From assembly GCF_000217795.1 (NCBI RefSeq), contig NC_015681.1, positions 1 through 64,000 on the forward strand: DNA of 64,000 bases, in the 5' to 3' direction. Both the position numbers and the translations under genes were made by a program. Of this stretch, positions 1-9,646 are shown piece by piece (the stretch's first letter is position 1; every line of letters starts with the position of its first letter). This stretch comes from Thermodesulfatator indicus DSM 15286 (GTDB taxonomy: Bacteria > Desulfobacterota > Thermodesulfobacteria > Thermodesulfobacteriales > Thermodesulfatatoraceae). Below the pieces are notes generated by a model. That model had not been told where the DNA came from. It searched no databases and saw only the letters and a program-made list of their open reading frames with translations.

Positions 1-257
1 AATTTCTCGAGATAAGTATTTTGTTCAAAAGCTATTTAGTTGCAAACAAACTACACTAAAACCGAAATTTTTAAAAAACTTCTCAAAAATAATGATAGTT
101 TATCTTTCATTATCCATAAAACCTAACTCTTTTTTTTAGCGCAAAATTTTATAACGATTTTTTATATTTGATATTTGACTTTATTTTGCCTAAATGGATT
201 TTGACCTCTTGGAGATGTCTGGTTAAGTTTTGTGGCATTCTTCAAGGGGGGTTGTTC
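1..257. other. AT-rich region upstream of dnaA
   Basis: About 250 bases with no supported gene. The stretch is rich in A and T. TTATCCATA at 110-118 differs by one base from a classical DnaA box (TTATCCACA). I see no cluster of such boxes, so an origin of replication is not supported. The region should hold the dnaA promoter, but I cannot pick out a convincing -35/-10 pair. Confidence 0.4.
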
Positions 258-1661
258 ATGGAAAAATTATGGGGAAGCATACTGGAAATTTTACGTGAAC
301 TGCTTCCTGAAGCCAGTTTTAAGGTATGGATCAAGCCCCTTAAATATTTGGGGTTAAAAGGAAACAAGATCTTAATTGCCTGTCCCAATCAATTCAGTTT
401 AGAATGGATTAAAGAAAATTATTTGCCCCTTTTCGAAGAAGCCCTTAAAAAACAAAGGCTTTCTCTTGAATTTGAATTCAAAGTAGTAGAAGAAAATTCT
501 AATAACTCGGTAATCCAAGGAGAGTTACCCTACGACCCTACCCGTCTTTTAGGAAGAAAGTTATCAGGGCGTTTTACTTTCGAAGAATTTGTAGTGGGAG
601 AATGCAACCGTCTGGCCTATGCTACTTGCTGGGCTCTTGCTAATAAAAATCCTAAAAGTTCTATTATTTATCTTTGCGCTGGAACAGGTCTTGGCAAAAG
701 TCATTTAAGCCAGGCAATTGGAAATTATCTTCTAAAAAATCCTGGAAAGGGTGGTAAGATTTGCTACCTTACCGCCCAAGATTTTACTGCTCATCTAGTT
801 AGAGCTTTACGACAGGACCGTTTAGACGAGTTTAAAGAAAAGCTCCGCAAAGGCCTAGAGATTCTCATGCTGGAAGAAGTACACCATTTTGCTGGGAAAG
901 ATTTTACCCAACAAGAACTAGCCTTAACTTTAGACTATCTTTATGATGCTGGGAAAATAGTGGTTTTTACGGCCAATCGTCCACCTCAAGAAATAGAACG
1001 CATCGATGACAGCTTGCGCAGCCGTTTTCAAGCAGGGGCTATTGTCCGCATAAATCCTCCTGATTATCAGACAAGGATAAATATCATCAGACGCAAAGCC
1101 GAAAAACAAGGTATCAAACTCAATGAAGAAGTTATAGACTATCTTGCCCAAAATTTACGAGGCGATATTCGCCAGATAGAAAGTGCTATCGTAGGGCTGG
1201 TAGCCCGTTCAAGTCTCCTTCAGGAACCCATAACCCTTTCTCTGGCTCAAGAACTGGTCCAAGAAATAACTCCTCAGATCCCTTCCCTCACTAAGGACTT
1301 TATAATTGACCTTGTATGCCGTTATTTCAAAGTAAGCAAAGAAGACCTGACTTCCAAAAAAAGACAGCGCAAGATCACGTTTTCGCGCCAGGTAGCCATG
1401 TATCTGTGTCGTCGTTTTACCGATGAAAGTCTGCAATCCATAGGGAAGTTATTTAATAAAGACCACGCCACAGTGGTTTACGCCATCAAAAACATAAACA
1501 AAAAATTGAGCCTCCCTGGCCCAACTAAATATCAAATTGAGTACCTTTGCCGTGAAATTGAAGAATACTTACAACCCACTAAGCTCATCAATAAGGAAGA
1601 AATTACGGCAGATACTGGGCAAGCGGTTTCTGGAAACCCAAGAAGACTTAAGAGCCTATAG
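258..1661 (+). CDS. dnaA: Chromosomal replication initiator DnaA
   Basis: DnaA is the AAA+ protein that melts the replication origin and loads helicase. The start ATG at 258 follows a purine-rich site (AAGGGGGG); an upstream in-frame start at 168 would add 30 residues that do not look like DnaA. Order of domains: short domain I (about 1-75), brief linker, AAA+ core with Walker A AGTGLGKS at about 141-148 and arginine-finger region SLRSRF near 252, then the DNA-binding domain with the signature around DHATVVYAI near residue 400. The Walker B region reads LMLEEV near 203-208, with two glutamates where two aspartates are usual. The DnaA-like sequence ends near EEYLQ (about residue 439). The last 28 residues are read out of frame over the start of the next gene, so the tail may be a secondary extension. 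Confidence 0.95.
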   Translation: MEKLWGSILEILRELLPEASFKVWIKPLKYLGLKGNKILIACPNQFSLEWIKENYLPLFEEALKKQRLSLEFEFKVVEENSNNSVIQGELPYDPTRLLGRKLSGRFTFEEFVVGECNRLAYATCWALANKNPKSSIIYLCAGTGLGKSHLSQAIGNYLLKNPGKGGKICYLTAQDFTAHLVRALRQDRLDEFKEKLRKGLEILMLEEVHHFAGKDFTQQELALTLDYLYDAGKIVVFTANRPPQEIERIDDSLRSRFQAGAIVRINPPDYQTRINIIRRKAEKQGIKLNEEVIDYLAQNLRGDIRQIESAIVGLVARSSLLQEPITLSLAQELVQEITPQIPSLTKDFIIDLVCRYFKVSKEDLTSKKRQRKITFSRQVAMYLCRRFTDESLQSIGKLFNKDHATVVYAIKNINKKLSLPGPTKYQIEYLCREIEEYLQPTKLINKEEITADTGQAVSGNPRRLKSL

Positions 1662-2931
1662 TGTTGATGCTTCTCCTCATAGCTTTCTTCCAGAAGCCGT
1701 AGCCTTGCCCGAGAGTGCCGAAGAAATAGCCCAAATTCTACGCCTGGCCCAGAAAGAAAAATTTCCTGTTATACCTAGGGGAGCAGGCACTTCCACTACT
1801 GGAGCCACTCTCGCGGTAAAAGGGGGGCTAGTCATTTCACTTTTGCGCCTTAACCGCATTCTCGAAATTAATCGAGAAGACCTGGTCGCCGTAGTAGAGC
1901 CAGGTGTTTTTACCGGAGACTTTAAACGAGCAGTAGAAGAGGTAGGGCTCTTTTACCCGCCAGACCCGGCCAGTTATGAGTTTTCAACTATTGGTGGAAA
2001 CGTAGCTTGCGGTGCAGGAGGCCCCAAAGGCCTTAAATACGGTACCACTAAAGACTATGTGTTAGGCCTTGAGGTGGTAACCGCTAGAGGAGAAATAATC
2101 TTTTGTGGCCGACGGACTATGAAGGGTGTGGTTGGATATGACCTGGTACACCTTTTTACCGGCTCTGAGGGAACCCTCGGAGTTATAACCAAGCTTATAC
2201 TCAAATTAATCCCTAAACCTCCCTGCCAAGCTACTTTGGCCCTGTGGCTGGAAGACACTGAAAAAGCAGCTAAGGCCTTTCTGGAAATATTAAAGGCGAA
2301 ACTTTTTCCCGCTACCGCTGAACTTTTAGATGATACTACCTTATTGGCCGTGAAAAGATTTCTTGAAAAAGAAATTCTCCGGGCGCAAGCCCTTCTTTTG
2401 CTAGAGTTTGACGGGGCTAAAAAACAAGTAGAAGAAGATCTACTACAAGCGCAAAAAATTTTAAAAAACTTTGGACTAAAACTTGAAGTGGCCACATCTA
2501 AGCAAGAAAGAGAAAAACTCTGGCGAGCGCGCCGTTTAATCTCCCCTGCCCTAAAAAAAATAGCGCCAGGTAAACTGGCTGACGATGTAGTCCTTCCCAG
2601 GAGTAAAGTACCTGAATTTTTAAGTTTTGCTAAAAATACAGGGGAAAAATATGGTCTTACAGTAGCTTGTTTTGGCCATCTAGGTGACGGCAATATCCAT
2701 GTAAACATACTTTTTGAAAAAAATGACGAAATTAAAGCCCAAAAAGTACGTGTGGAAATATTAAATAAAGTACTTGATCTTTGTGGGACCATCTCCGGTG
2801 AACACGGAATAGGCCTTACCAAAAAAGGTTTTTTACCCAAAGAACTTTCACCGGAGGTGCTTTCTCTAATGAAGGGAATCAAGCAGGTTTTTGATCCGCA
2901 TAATATTTTGAATCCAGAGAAGATTTTTTAG
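1552..2931 (+). CDS. FAD-linked oxidase, GlcD/D-lactate dehydrogenase type
   Basis: Flavoprotein of the glycolate/D-lactate dehydrogenase family, which oxidises 2-hydroxy acids. The N-terminal FAD-binding region shows IPRGAGTSTTGA and later FSTIGGNVACGAGG. The C-terminal half carries GHLGDGNIHVN and GEHGIGLTKKGFL, both typical of GlcD. The length of about 460 residues is normal for the family. The start is uncertain: GTG at 1552 is chosen because it leaves a usual short lead before SSSIRKKL. TTG codons at 1537 and 1558 are alternatives, and none has a clear ribosome site. Every choice overlaps dnaA by about 100 bases or more in another frame. The iron-sulfur partner GlcF is not nearby, so the true substrate is unknown. 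Confidence 0.85.
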   Translation: MKLKNTYNPLSSSIRKKLRQILGKRFLETQEDLRAYSVDASPHSFLPEAVALPESAEEIAQILRLAQKEKFPVIPRGAGTSTTGATLAVKGGLVISLLRLNRILEINREDLVAVVEPGVFTGDFKRAVEEVGLFYPPDPASYEFSTIGGNVACGAGGPKGLKYGTTKDYVLGLEVVTARGEIIFCGRRTMKGVVGYDLVHLFTGSEGTLGVITKLILKLIPKPPCQATLALWLEDTEKAAKAFLEILKAKLFPATAELLDDTTLLAVKRFLEKEILRAQALLLLEFDGAKKQVEEDLLQAQKILKNFGLKLEVATSKQEREKLWRARRLISPALKKIAPGKLADDVVLPRSKVPEFLSFAKNTGEKYGLTVACFGHLGDGNIHVNILFEKNDEIKAQKVRVEILNKVLDLCGTISGEHGIGLTKKGFLPKELSPEVLSLMKGIKQVFDPHNILNPEKIF

Positions 2932-2990
2932 TTTTACAGCCGAGGGAAAATACTATATAAAAACCAGAAACTGTTGAGGGAAACTTAGCC

Positions 2991-4874
2991 GTGCCGATAT
3001 TGAGAACGCTGATATTAATATTTTTATTTTTATTGGCCTCAGGGAAGGTTTTCGCTCAAGAACTAGTCTTTGATGAAGAAACTTTTAAAAAAATAGCTTC
3101 TGTAATTAGACACGAAACTATATTCTCTAAAGAGCCAGGCACTTTATCTACCTTAACTGCTCAGGACCTTGAAATACTAAATCCACAGGATCTCACCTGG
3201 GTATTACGTTATCTCCCAGGAGTACTGCTAAATTATACTTCTCCTAGTTACGCCAATATAATGTTTAGGGGGGCTACTGGTGTTTTCCCTCCCATTCAGG
3301 TATTGCTTGATGGAAGGCCTTACACCATTGAAGCCATAGGCATAACGGTCTGGCCTTTTTTACTGATCGATCCCTCAGAAATAGAACGCATAGAGCTTAT
3401 CAGCACACCAGCTTCAGTCTATTTTGGCTCAAACGCCCTCACTGGGGCCATAAATATTGTAACTAAACCCCCTGAAGATATACATAAAAATTCCATACAG
3501 ACCTCTTTAGGAACCCAATCTTACTTTAAAACCGCAGGAATATTTAAGAAATATATAAAGCCCTGGCATGTATATGCTTTTGTTGGCCAAGAAAAAGTAG
3601 ATGACTTTCATTCCTCAAATCTTTCTATGAGAAGATGTATGGCAAGAACTTCTCTTTCTCGAATCACAAGATTGGGAACGCTTAGATTTGACATTGGTTT
3701 TTATAGCGGTGAATTAAAAAATCTTTATATATTGAGAAATCTTTCAGAAAGTTTTGGTCTTTTTGATTTTGGTATAGATACTGATGATGTTCATCATTGG
3801 GGAGCGCGCCTTGCTTTAGAAGGCCCAACTTACTTTATAAGATTTTCAAATTATCAGGCCGATGGGGAATTGGTAATAACAAATACTTTGAATCAACCCA
3901 TAAAATATAAACAGAAAGACTATTTATTAGAAGCTGAGAAATATTTATACTTTTACAAACAACGCTTAACAATAGGCTTTAACCTTCAGCAGGTAAATAC
4001 AGACACTGATTTTATAAAAGATAGTGATGAAACAAGGTTTGCCCTTTTTGCCGAAGATTTAATAAAACTAAATAAAAAGATAGATTTAAATTTAGGAGCT
4101 AGAATTAATTATCATCCTTTAACAAATTTTTATTTTTCACCTAGAGCATCCTTTGTTTTTAGTCTTAGACCAAATATAAAATTACGTTATACCTATACCA
4201 GAAGCTTCGGAAATCCAATTCTATACTATACAAGTATAAACCTTAAAAACTATCCCATAAAAATTCCTAATTATCCAATAGACTTCAAACTTACTATTGA
4301 GCCTACTAAAAAACCAGAATATATTAAACAAGATGCCCATGAGGTAAGCCTATTAATCAAAAAGAAAAAGCATAGCTTATTGCTTTCTATGTTTAACTAT
4401 TATATAAAAGACTACCCATATCAAAAAATTGAACAAATTAATCAGATAACTGGAACAATCAATGTTAGTTCAGGATACCTCAAAAGAAAAATAAAAGGTT
4501 TTAGCATCGAATACCAATATCATATATTTAACAATTTTAGCCTTAGAACAAACTACGAATATACTGATGTGAAAAATTTGACTACTAATAGAAAAGAAAA
4601 AATATTTCCAAGACATTTAATCTCAGGCTTAATTCTCTATAAAAGAAAAAAATTTAGCGGTTTTATTGGAGTAAATTATATTAGCAAAAGAGAAGACTCA
4701 AACGTAAAAATAGGAGATATTTTTTATTTAGATACAGGAATAAATTTTAAATTAAGTAAAAAATTTTCAGTAAGTATACAGGGCCTTAATATTTTAAATT
4801 GTCAAGAAAAAAACGACATCTTTGGTAAAGAATTAGAAAGACGTCTATTTTTAAACCTAAAATATCAATGGTAA
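2991..4874 (+). CDS. TonB-dependent outer-membrane receptor
   Basis: A 627-residue outer-membrane beta-barrel receptor for energised uptake of a scarce ligand. The GTG start lies 11 bases after GAGG. Residues 1-22 form a signal peptide ending near KVFAQ. A plug domain follows, with VLRYLPGVLLN, IMFRGATG, VLLDGRPYT, PSEIERIELIS and GALTGAINIV-like features in the usual order (about 45-165). The rest is strand-rich and ends with an aromatic residue (LNLKYQW), as barrel proteins do. It overlaps the next gene by 7 bases and begins a three-gene cassette. Codon use becomes extremely A/T-rich from about 3700 onward, unlike the flanking genes, which suggests transfer. No tonB, exbB or exbD lies in the window. 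The ligand cannot be read from the sequence. Confidence 0.88.
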   Translation: MPILRTLILIFLFLLASGKVFAQELVFDEETFKKIASVIRHETIFSKEPGTLSTLTAQDLEILNPQDLTWVLRYLPGVLLNYTSPSYANIMFRGATGVFPPIQVLLDGRPYTIEAIGITVWPFLLIDPSEIERIELISTPASVYFGSNALTGAINIVTKPPEDIHKNSIQTSLGTQSYFKTAGIFKKYIKPWHVYAFVGQEKVDDFHSSNLSMRRCMARTSLSRITRLGTLRFDIGFYSGELKNLYILRNLSESFGLFDFGIDTDDVHHWGARLALEGPTYFIRFSNYQADGELVITNTLNQPIKYKQKDYLLEAEKYLYFYKQRLTIGFNLQQVNTDTDFIKDSDETRFALFAEDLIKLNKKIDLNLGARINYHPLTNFYFSPRASFVFSLRPNIKLRYTYTRSFGNPILYYTSINLKNYPIKIPNYPIDFKLTIEPTKKPEYIKQDAHEVSLLIKKKKHSLLLSMFNYYIKDYPYQKIEQINQITGTINVSSGYLKRKIKGFSIEYQYHIFNNFSLRTNYEYTDVKNLTTNRKEKIFPRHLISGLILYKRKKFSGFIGVNYISKREDSNVKIGDIFYLDTGINFKLSKKFSVSIQGLNILNCQEKNDIFGKELERRLFLNLKYQW

Positions 4875-5764
4875 AAAAAAGACAATTAATCATAACAATT
4901 ATAGCAATAATAATTTTTCTATCAAAAAATACTCACGCTGATATAATAATTATTTCATCATCTAAAATATACTATAAACAGGCAATCGAACTCTTTTTAA
5001 AAGAATTAGAGGCAAAAAAAATAGAAACCTCTAAAGTAGAGATAGTATACGATAATTTTAAAAACTTTTATATTAAAGATGATAGCTTTATAATCTCCTT
5101 GGGTGGCGATCTTACCAAAAAAATATTGAGAAAAAACTATAAAAAAATATTCTTTTTTATGACTGCTGATGCAGATTTATATGATTTAAGTTTAAAGATT
5201 AATAACAGCAAATCTGATAAAAAAATTTCTGGAATTTTTTATTTACCAGAGATAAAAAAAAGACTAGAAGTTTTAAAAGAAATTTTCAACAGCAATATCA
5301 TTATTTCTATCCTTCATAGCAAATCATCTTTATTTTATGCCAAAAAGATAAAAAGTGAAGCAGACAAATTAGGAATTAAAGTAATATTAATTGAAGCAAA
5401 CAAAGAAAATTTTACAACTAAAATAGAAGAAGCTTTTAGTAAAGGTAATATATTCTGGATGATTCCTGATGAGTCTATTTATAATCAAACTACTATAAAG
5501 TTAATACTGATATCAGCTGTTAAAAAAGGTATCCCTGTTATAAGCTTTTCTCCTGTTTTTATAGATATTGGTGCATTTATGAGCTATCAAATAGACATAA
5601 ATGATTATATAAAAGAAGCTGCAGAAACATTTCTAAAATGTTACCAAAAAGATATTTGTGAAATAAAATTTACTAAAAACTTTAAAATAATAATCAATAA
5701 AAACTTAGCAAAATTTTGGAATATTAAAATAAAACTAAAATCCAACTTCTTTATCTTAAAATAA
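4868..5764 (+). CDS. Periplasmic ABC-type substrate-binding protein
   Basis: A 298-residue exported protein. The N-terminus is a signal peptide (basic start, then a run of Ile/Leu, ending near NTHA). The mature part alternates Rossmann-like strands and helices. It contains IISLGGDLTKKIL and FFMTADADLY, and looks like the ABC_sub_bind (TrpX-like) family of periplasmic binding proteins. Membership is my reading rather than a search result. It overlaps the receptor gene upstream by 7 bases and shares TAATG with the sensor kinase downstream, so the three are probably co-translated. No ABC permease or ATPase is adjacent. The likely role is therefore ligand presentation to the receptor or kinase rather than transport. 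Base use is very A/T-rich. Confidence 0.65.
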   Translation: MVKKRQLIITIIAIIIFLSKNTHADIIIISSSKIYYKQAIELFLKELEAKKIETSKVEIVYDNFKNFYIKDDSFIISLGGDLTKKILRKNYKKIFFFMTADADLYDLSLKINNSKSDKKISGIFYLPEIKKRLEVLKEIFNSNIIISILHSKSSLFYAKKIKSEADKLGIKVILIEANKENFTTKIEEAFSKGNIFWMIPDESIYNQTTIKLILISAVKKGIPVISFSPVFIDIGAFMSYQIDINDYIKEAAETFLKCYQKDICEIKFTKNFKIIINKNLAKFWNIKIKLKSNFFILK

Positions 5765-7290
5765 TGGTTAAAACTAATAGTTTATATTTTAGATTTACAG
5801 GACTTACTTTCCTAGCCATTTTTTTTACAGCTATCTTAATAATTTTTAGTTACATATATATAAACAAGAGAAATTTCTGGGAAAATCAAACATCTATATT
5901 ACAAGAAATTGCTAACTCCTTAAAAGAAAGTATAAAATATTATTTACCTCTAGATAGAAAAAATGAAATAAAAAATTTATTTAAAAGTTATATCGATATT
6001 GCTAATATTGAAAACATTGTTCTAATAAAATGCAACAACAAAAAAATACTAATATCTGCCAAAAAAATAAATAATCCAGAAGATATTTTATTTTGTAAAA
6101 AAAATAAAATTATTAAACACGAAGATCATTTCCATTATAAAATTAGCTTCAAAATCAAAATTCCCCAAAAAAACTATTTAGAAGACATAATATTCAAAAG
6201 AAGTAGTAACAATATAAAAGAAGAAAAATATTGTCTTTGCTTTATTCTTTCTAGCCAAAAAATATTCTCACAGCTATGGAAACCCATAATTACCTCAATA
6301 ATCATCGCTATTATTATAACATGCATATTGACAATAATTTCTATTTTTACTGTTAACAAAATCAGTGCCCCACTAAAAAAGGTAACAGAACAGATAAATG
6401 CCATATCTAGAGGAAATATTGAAGAAATAGAACCAGAACTCCTTGAAAGCGAAATAGAAGAAATCAAAGAGTTAGCAAACGCTTTCAATAAAATGGTAGA
6501 AGCGCTAAAAAACAAAGAAATAGAAGTAAGAAAGGAAATAGAAGGTTACATAAATGAACTAGAAAAGAAAAATAATGAACTTAAAAAAGCCCTCAAATCT
6601 TTAAAAGAAAGCCAAGAACAATTAATACAAACAGAAAAATTGGCAGGACTTGGCTTCATATCTGCTGGTATTGCTCACGAAATTAACAATCCATTACAAG
6701 TTATAAATGGATATTGTGAAATTATTTTAGCGAAAGAAACTGATCAAAATAAAATAAAAAATCTCAAAAGAATTCAAGAAAGCGTTAATAGAATAAAGAA
6801 AATTACTGAATCATTAGGAGAATATACCAGAAAAGAAAATAACTTCAAAAAAGTCAACCTGCGAGAAGTTGTCGACAAAGCTATAGAAACAGTAAAATTC
6901 TCTGAAAAGATAAAGAATATAGCTTTTGATATAAACGTTGACCCAAACATCAAGATTATTGGCAAACCAACAGAACTACAACAGGTCTTTATCAACTTAT
7001 TTTTAAACTCGGTTCAGGCTATGGAAGGCGAAGGAAAAATTTGTGTAGAAGCTAAGAACAGTAAAAAAGAAAAGCTTGTATATATTTACGTTAAAGATAC
7101 TGGTCCAGGAATACCTTCCGAACATCGCAAATATATTTTTGATCCGTTTTTTACCACTAAAAGCCCCGGGGAAGGAACAGGGCTTGGCCTTAACATTGTT
7201 TACCGAATTATAATGAAGCATAAAGGCTTTATTCGAGTCCTAGATAATGACCCCGGAGCTACTTTTGAAATTATATTAAAGACCGTTTAA
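5764..7290 (+). CDS. Membrane sensor histidine kinase (HAMP, HisKA, HATPase)
   Basis: A 508-residue sensor kinase. Membrane segments lie at about 12-32 and 173-196 and flank a periplasmic domain of about 140 residues. A HAMP linker follows (about 197-250) and then a charged coiled coil (about 245-290). The phosphoacceptor box is [12 protein letters not shown] with His305. The ATPase domain has [10 protein letters not shown] (N box), DTGPGIP (G1), FDPFFTTK (F box) and GTGLGLNIV (G2). The start ATG overlaps the stop of the binding-protein gene (TAATG). No response regulator is next to it; the nearest in the window is the lone receiver at 15265-15639. Very A/T-rich codon use matches the two genes before it. 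The ligand probably arrives through the preceding binding protein, which is inference. Confidence 0.92.
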   Translation: MVKTNSLYFRFTGLTFLAIFFTAILIIFSYIYINKRNFWENQTSILQEIANSLKESIKYYLPLDRKNEIKNLFKSYIDIANIENIVLIKCNNKKILISAKKINNPEDILFCKKNKIIKHEDHFHYKISFKIKIPQKNYLEDIIFKRSSNNIKEEKYCLCFILSSQKIFSQLWKPIITSIIIAIIITCILTIISIFTVNKISAPLKKVTEQINAISRGNIEEIEPELLESEIEEIKELANAFNKMVEALKNKEIEVRKEIEGYINELEKKNNELKKALKSLKESQEQLIQTEKLAGLGFISAGIAHEINNPLQVINGYCEIILAKETDQNKIKNLKRIQESVNRIKKITESLGEYTRKENNFKKVNLREVVDKAIETVKFSEKIKNIAFDINVDPNIKIIGKPTELQQVFINLFLNSVQAMEGEGKICVEAKNSKKEKLVYIYVKDTGPGIPSEHRKYIFDPFFTTKSPGEGTGLGLNIVYRIIMKHKGFIRVLDNDPGATFEIILKTV

Positions 7291-7297
7291 TTAAGTT

Positions 7298-7459
7298 CTT
7301 TGCAAAGGCTCAGAAATATAGGTTGAGATCGCTTCGGCTATAGTGACTCGCGACCGAGATTGCTTCGCTTTGCTCGCAATGACAGTGTAAGAAGGTAGCA
7401 AACGTAGTTCCTACGCATGTAGCGAAGCAATATCTTTTAAAAACTTTAGCAAAGGTCTC
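7298..7459. repeat. Small repeat element, REP-like core, downstream of ilvD
   Basis: Non-coding insert between the sensor kinase and ilvD. It carries a copy of the widespread GTCATTGCGAG...CGAAGCAATCT type of palindrome at about 7356-7384. CTTTGCAAAGGCTC lies at the left edge (7298-7311) and GCAAAGGTCTC at the right (7449-7459). The right edge touches the ilvD stop codon. It shares ends and core with the elements at 9180-9512 and 43635-43815 but is the most degenerate of the three. Confidence 0.6.
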
Positions 7460-9120
7460 TAATCGTCTAATAAAATAGCACCTTTAGCTGCGGATGTTAC
7501 TAATTTGGCATACTTGCCCAAAACTCCTTTTACCTTCTTCTGTTTTATTTTTAGATTTTTTCTTCGTTTTTCTAGTTCTCCTTCGCTTACCTTTAGAACT
7601 AAACGGCGATTGGGAATATCTATCTCGATAATATCCCCTTCTTCGACTAGGGCAATAGGCCCACCTTCAGCTGCCTCAGGAGAAATATGCCCCACACAAG
7701 CACCTCGTGTTCCTCCACTAAAGCGGCCATCAGTTAAAAGGGCTACCGAACGCCCTAATCCCATTCCCATAATAGCAGAGGTGGGAGAAAGCATTTCTCT
7801 CATTCCAGGTCCACCTTTAGGGCCTTCATATCGGATAACCACAACATCGCCTTCTTTTATTTTGCCGGCTAAAATGGCTTCATAGGCCTCCTCTTCAGAT
7901 TCAAATACTCGAGCAGGACCTTCGTGGTGAAGCATCTCCGGGACCACTGCGCTTGTTTTAACCACAGAGCCTTCAGGAGCAAGGTTACCCCAAAGTATAG
8001 CGATAGCTCCCTCTGGACGATAAGGGCTATCAATCGGCCTTATTACCTCCTGATCCAAGACCTTAGCTGTTTTTAAATTCTCGCCTACACTTTTACCGGT
8101 AACGGTTTTTGGTTTTTTCTTTATAAGATTGGCCTTACTTAGCTCCAGCATTACTCCAAGAACTCCTCCGGCTTCATGAAGGTCCGTAACGCTGTGGGGA
8201 CCACTAGGAATAAGAGAACACAAACAAGGTACTTGACGTGAAATCTTATCAAAGATTTTAAGGGAAAGATCAATCCCGCCTTCGTGGGCAATAGCAGGCA
8301 AATGTAACACGGTATTGGTAGAACATCCCATAGCCATAATAAGAGCAATGGCATTTTTAAAGGCATCTAACGTGGCTATTTTTCGGGGAGTTAGTTTTTT
8401 CTTCAATAGATTCATAACCTGCATTCCTGACTGCTTGGCCAATCTTATCCGGGCTGAACTAACAGCAGGTATGGTACCATTACCAGGCAAAGCCAAACCC
8501 AAAGCTTCTGTCAAACAATTCATTGAATTGGCGGTAAACATACCCGCGCAAGAACCACACGTAGGACAGGCTTCATCTTCTATTTCTCGTAATTCGTCAC
8601 TAGTTATTTCTCCTTTTTTATAGCGACCAATAGCTTCAAAAACCGTAACTAAGTTTATCTCTTTTCCTCTATGTCTCCCTGTAAGCATAGGCCCACCAGA
8701 GACAAAAATAGCAGGGAGGTCCAAACGCATAGCAGCCATTAACATGCCGGGAACTATTTTGTCGCAATTAGGGACGAAAACTAAAGCATCACAGGCATGG
8801 GCTTTAGCCATTATTTCTACAGAATCAGCTATATTATCACGGGAAACAAGGGAATATTTCATACCTTCATGATTCATGGCGATACCGTCACAGACAGCTA
8901 TCACCCCAAATTCCATAGGGGTTCCTCCCGCCATACGAACTCCGGCCTTAATAGCCTCTACAATCGGACGCAAATGGACATGCCCAGGGACTATTTCATT
9001 AAAAGAATTCACTATACCGACTATAGGACGAGCAAGTTCATCATCAGTGTAACCAGAAGCTTTTAAAAGAGAACGGTGAGGTGCTCTTTCCAAACCCTTC
9101 TTTATGGCATCACTCCGCAT
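7459..9120 (-). CDS. ilvD: Dihydroxy-acid dehydratase
   Basis: IlvD dehydrates 2,3-dihydroxy-isovalerate and 2,3-dihydroxy-3-methylvalerate to the 2-keto acids that precede valine and isoleucine. It uses an iron-sulfur cluster. The start is set at ATG 9120 (MRSDAIKKG), preceded by GAGGAGGG. A longer reading from 9192 would run into the repeat element. Cluster cysteines are seen in [13 protein letters not shown] and [18 protein letters not shown], followed by [10 protein letters not shown]. The C-terminal half has GGPGMREML and [18 protein letters not shown]. The full length of about 553 residues is normal. No other branched-chain genes (ilvB, ilvC, leu) are adjacent. Related repeat elements lie directly on both sides. 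Confidence 0.95.
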   Translation of the reverse strand: MRSDAIKKGLERAPHRSLLKASGYTDDELARPIVGIVNSFNEIVPGHVHLRPIVEAIKAGVRMAGGTPMEFGVIAVCDGIAMNHEGMKYSLVSRDNIADSVEIMAKAHACDALVFVPNCDKIVPGMLMAAMRLDLPAIFVSGGPMLTGRHRGKEINLVTVFEAIGRYKKGEITSDELREIEDEACPTCGSCAGMFTANSMNCLTEALGLALPGNGTIPAVSSARIRLAKQSGMQVMNLLKKKLTPRKIATLDAFKNAIALIMAMGCSTNTVLHLPAIAHEGGIDLSLKIFDKISRQVPCLCSLIPSGPHSVTDLHEAGGVLGVMLELSKANLIKKKPKTVTGKSVGENLKTAKVLDQEVIRPIDSPYRPEGAIAILWGNLAPEGSVVKTSAVVPEMLHHEGPARVFESEEEAYEAILAGKIKEGDVVVIRYEGPKGGPGMREMLSPTSAIMGMGLGRSVALLTDGRFSGGTRGACVGHISPEAAEGGPIALVEEGDIIEIDIPNRRLVLKVSEGELEKRRKNLKIKQKKVKGVLGKYAKLVTSAAKGAILLDD

Positions 9121-9179
9121 AGTGCCCTCCTCTTTGGGAATTATTTTTTTGTTTACTACAAAAACAAACTTTTGCAAAA

Positions 9180-9512
9180 GAGACCTTTGCAAAACATCTT
9201 ATTTAAGAGACTGTTTAGCCCTTAGGGGCTCGCAGTAACTAAATGGCTAAGGGCTGATGGTAGATGGCTGGTGGTAAATAACTCTCACTTCTATTTATGA
9301 GAAGGCCCGTATTGCCGACGAAGTGGCCCAACCGGGTCATTACGAGGAGGCCCAAAGGACCGACGAAGTAATCTAAGAGACTGCTTCACCTGTCCCGAGC
9401 GCTAGCGAAGGGATCTCTGTCACCAGGCGCCAGCAGCCGAAGCAACGCTCTCGCGAGGCGACGTAGTCGTTGTGGCGATTAATCTATATTTTTTGAATTT
9501 TGCAAAGGTCTC
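9180..9512. mobile_element. MITE-like element with perfect 15-base inverted ends
   Basis: A 333-base non-coding insert. Its ends are perfect inverted repeats: GAGACCTTTGCAAAA at 9180-9194 and TTTTGCAAAGGTCTC at 9498-9512. Inside are REP-like palindromes (GTCATTACGAGG followed by GACGAAGTAATCT near 9335-9375) and a second half-copy with CAGCAGCCGAAGCAA. Flanking A-runs on both sides could hide a short target duplication. There is no transposase within it. It fills most of the 526 bases between ilvD and the nfu-like gene. The remaining part (9513-9646) holds only the promoter/leader of the next operon, in which I see no clear box pair. Confidence 0.7.
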
Positions 9513-9646
9513 AAAAATAAGATTATTGGTTTACGAAAAAACCTAATACTTTGAGCAAAACTCTCGATAATATTGATAAATATTCGCCTCTTGGCATGAG
9601 TTACTTTTGAAATTAAAATGCCTTCAAACTCAAAGGAGGTTTCTCT

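Noticed and set aside
100-257. Possible oriC upstream of dnaA
   Set aside because: Only one near-match to a DnaA box (TTATCCATA) was seen and no box cluster or clear AT-rich unwinding repeats. Being AT-rich next to dnaA is not enough.
2055-2882. Long 275-codon open frame opposite the GlcD-type gene
   Set aside because: The forward frame has clear FAD-oxidase motifs. The reverse reading is serine- and arginine-rich low-complexity sequence typical of an antisense shadow.
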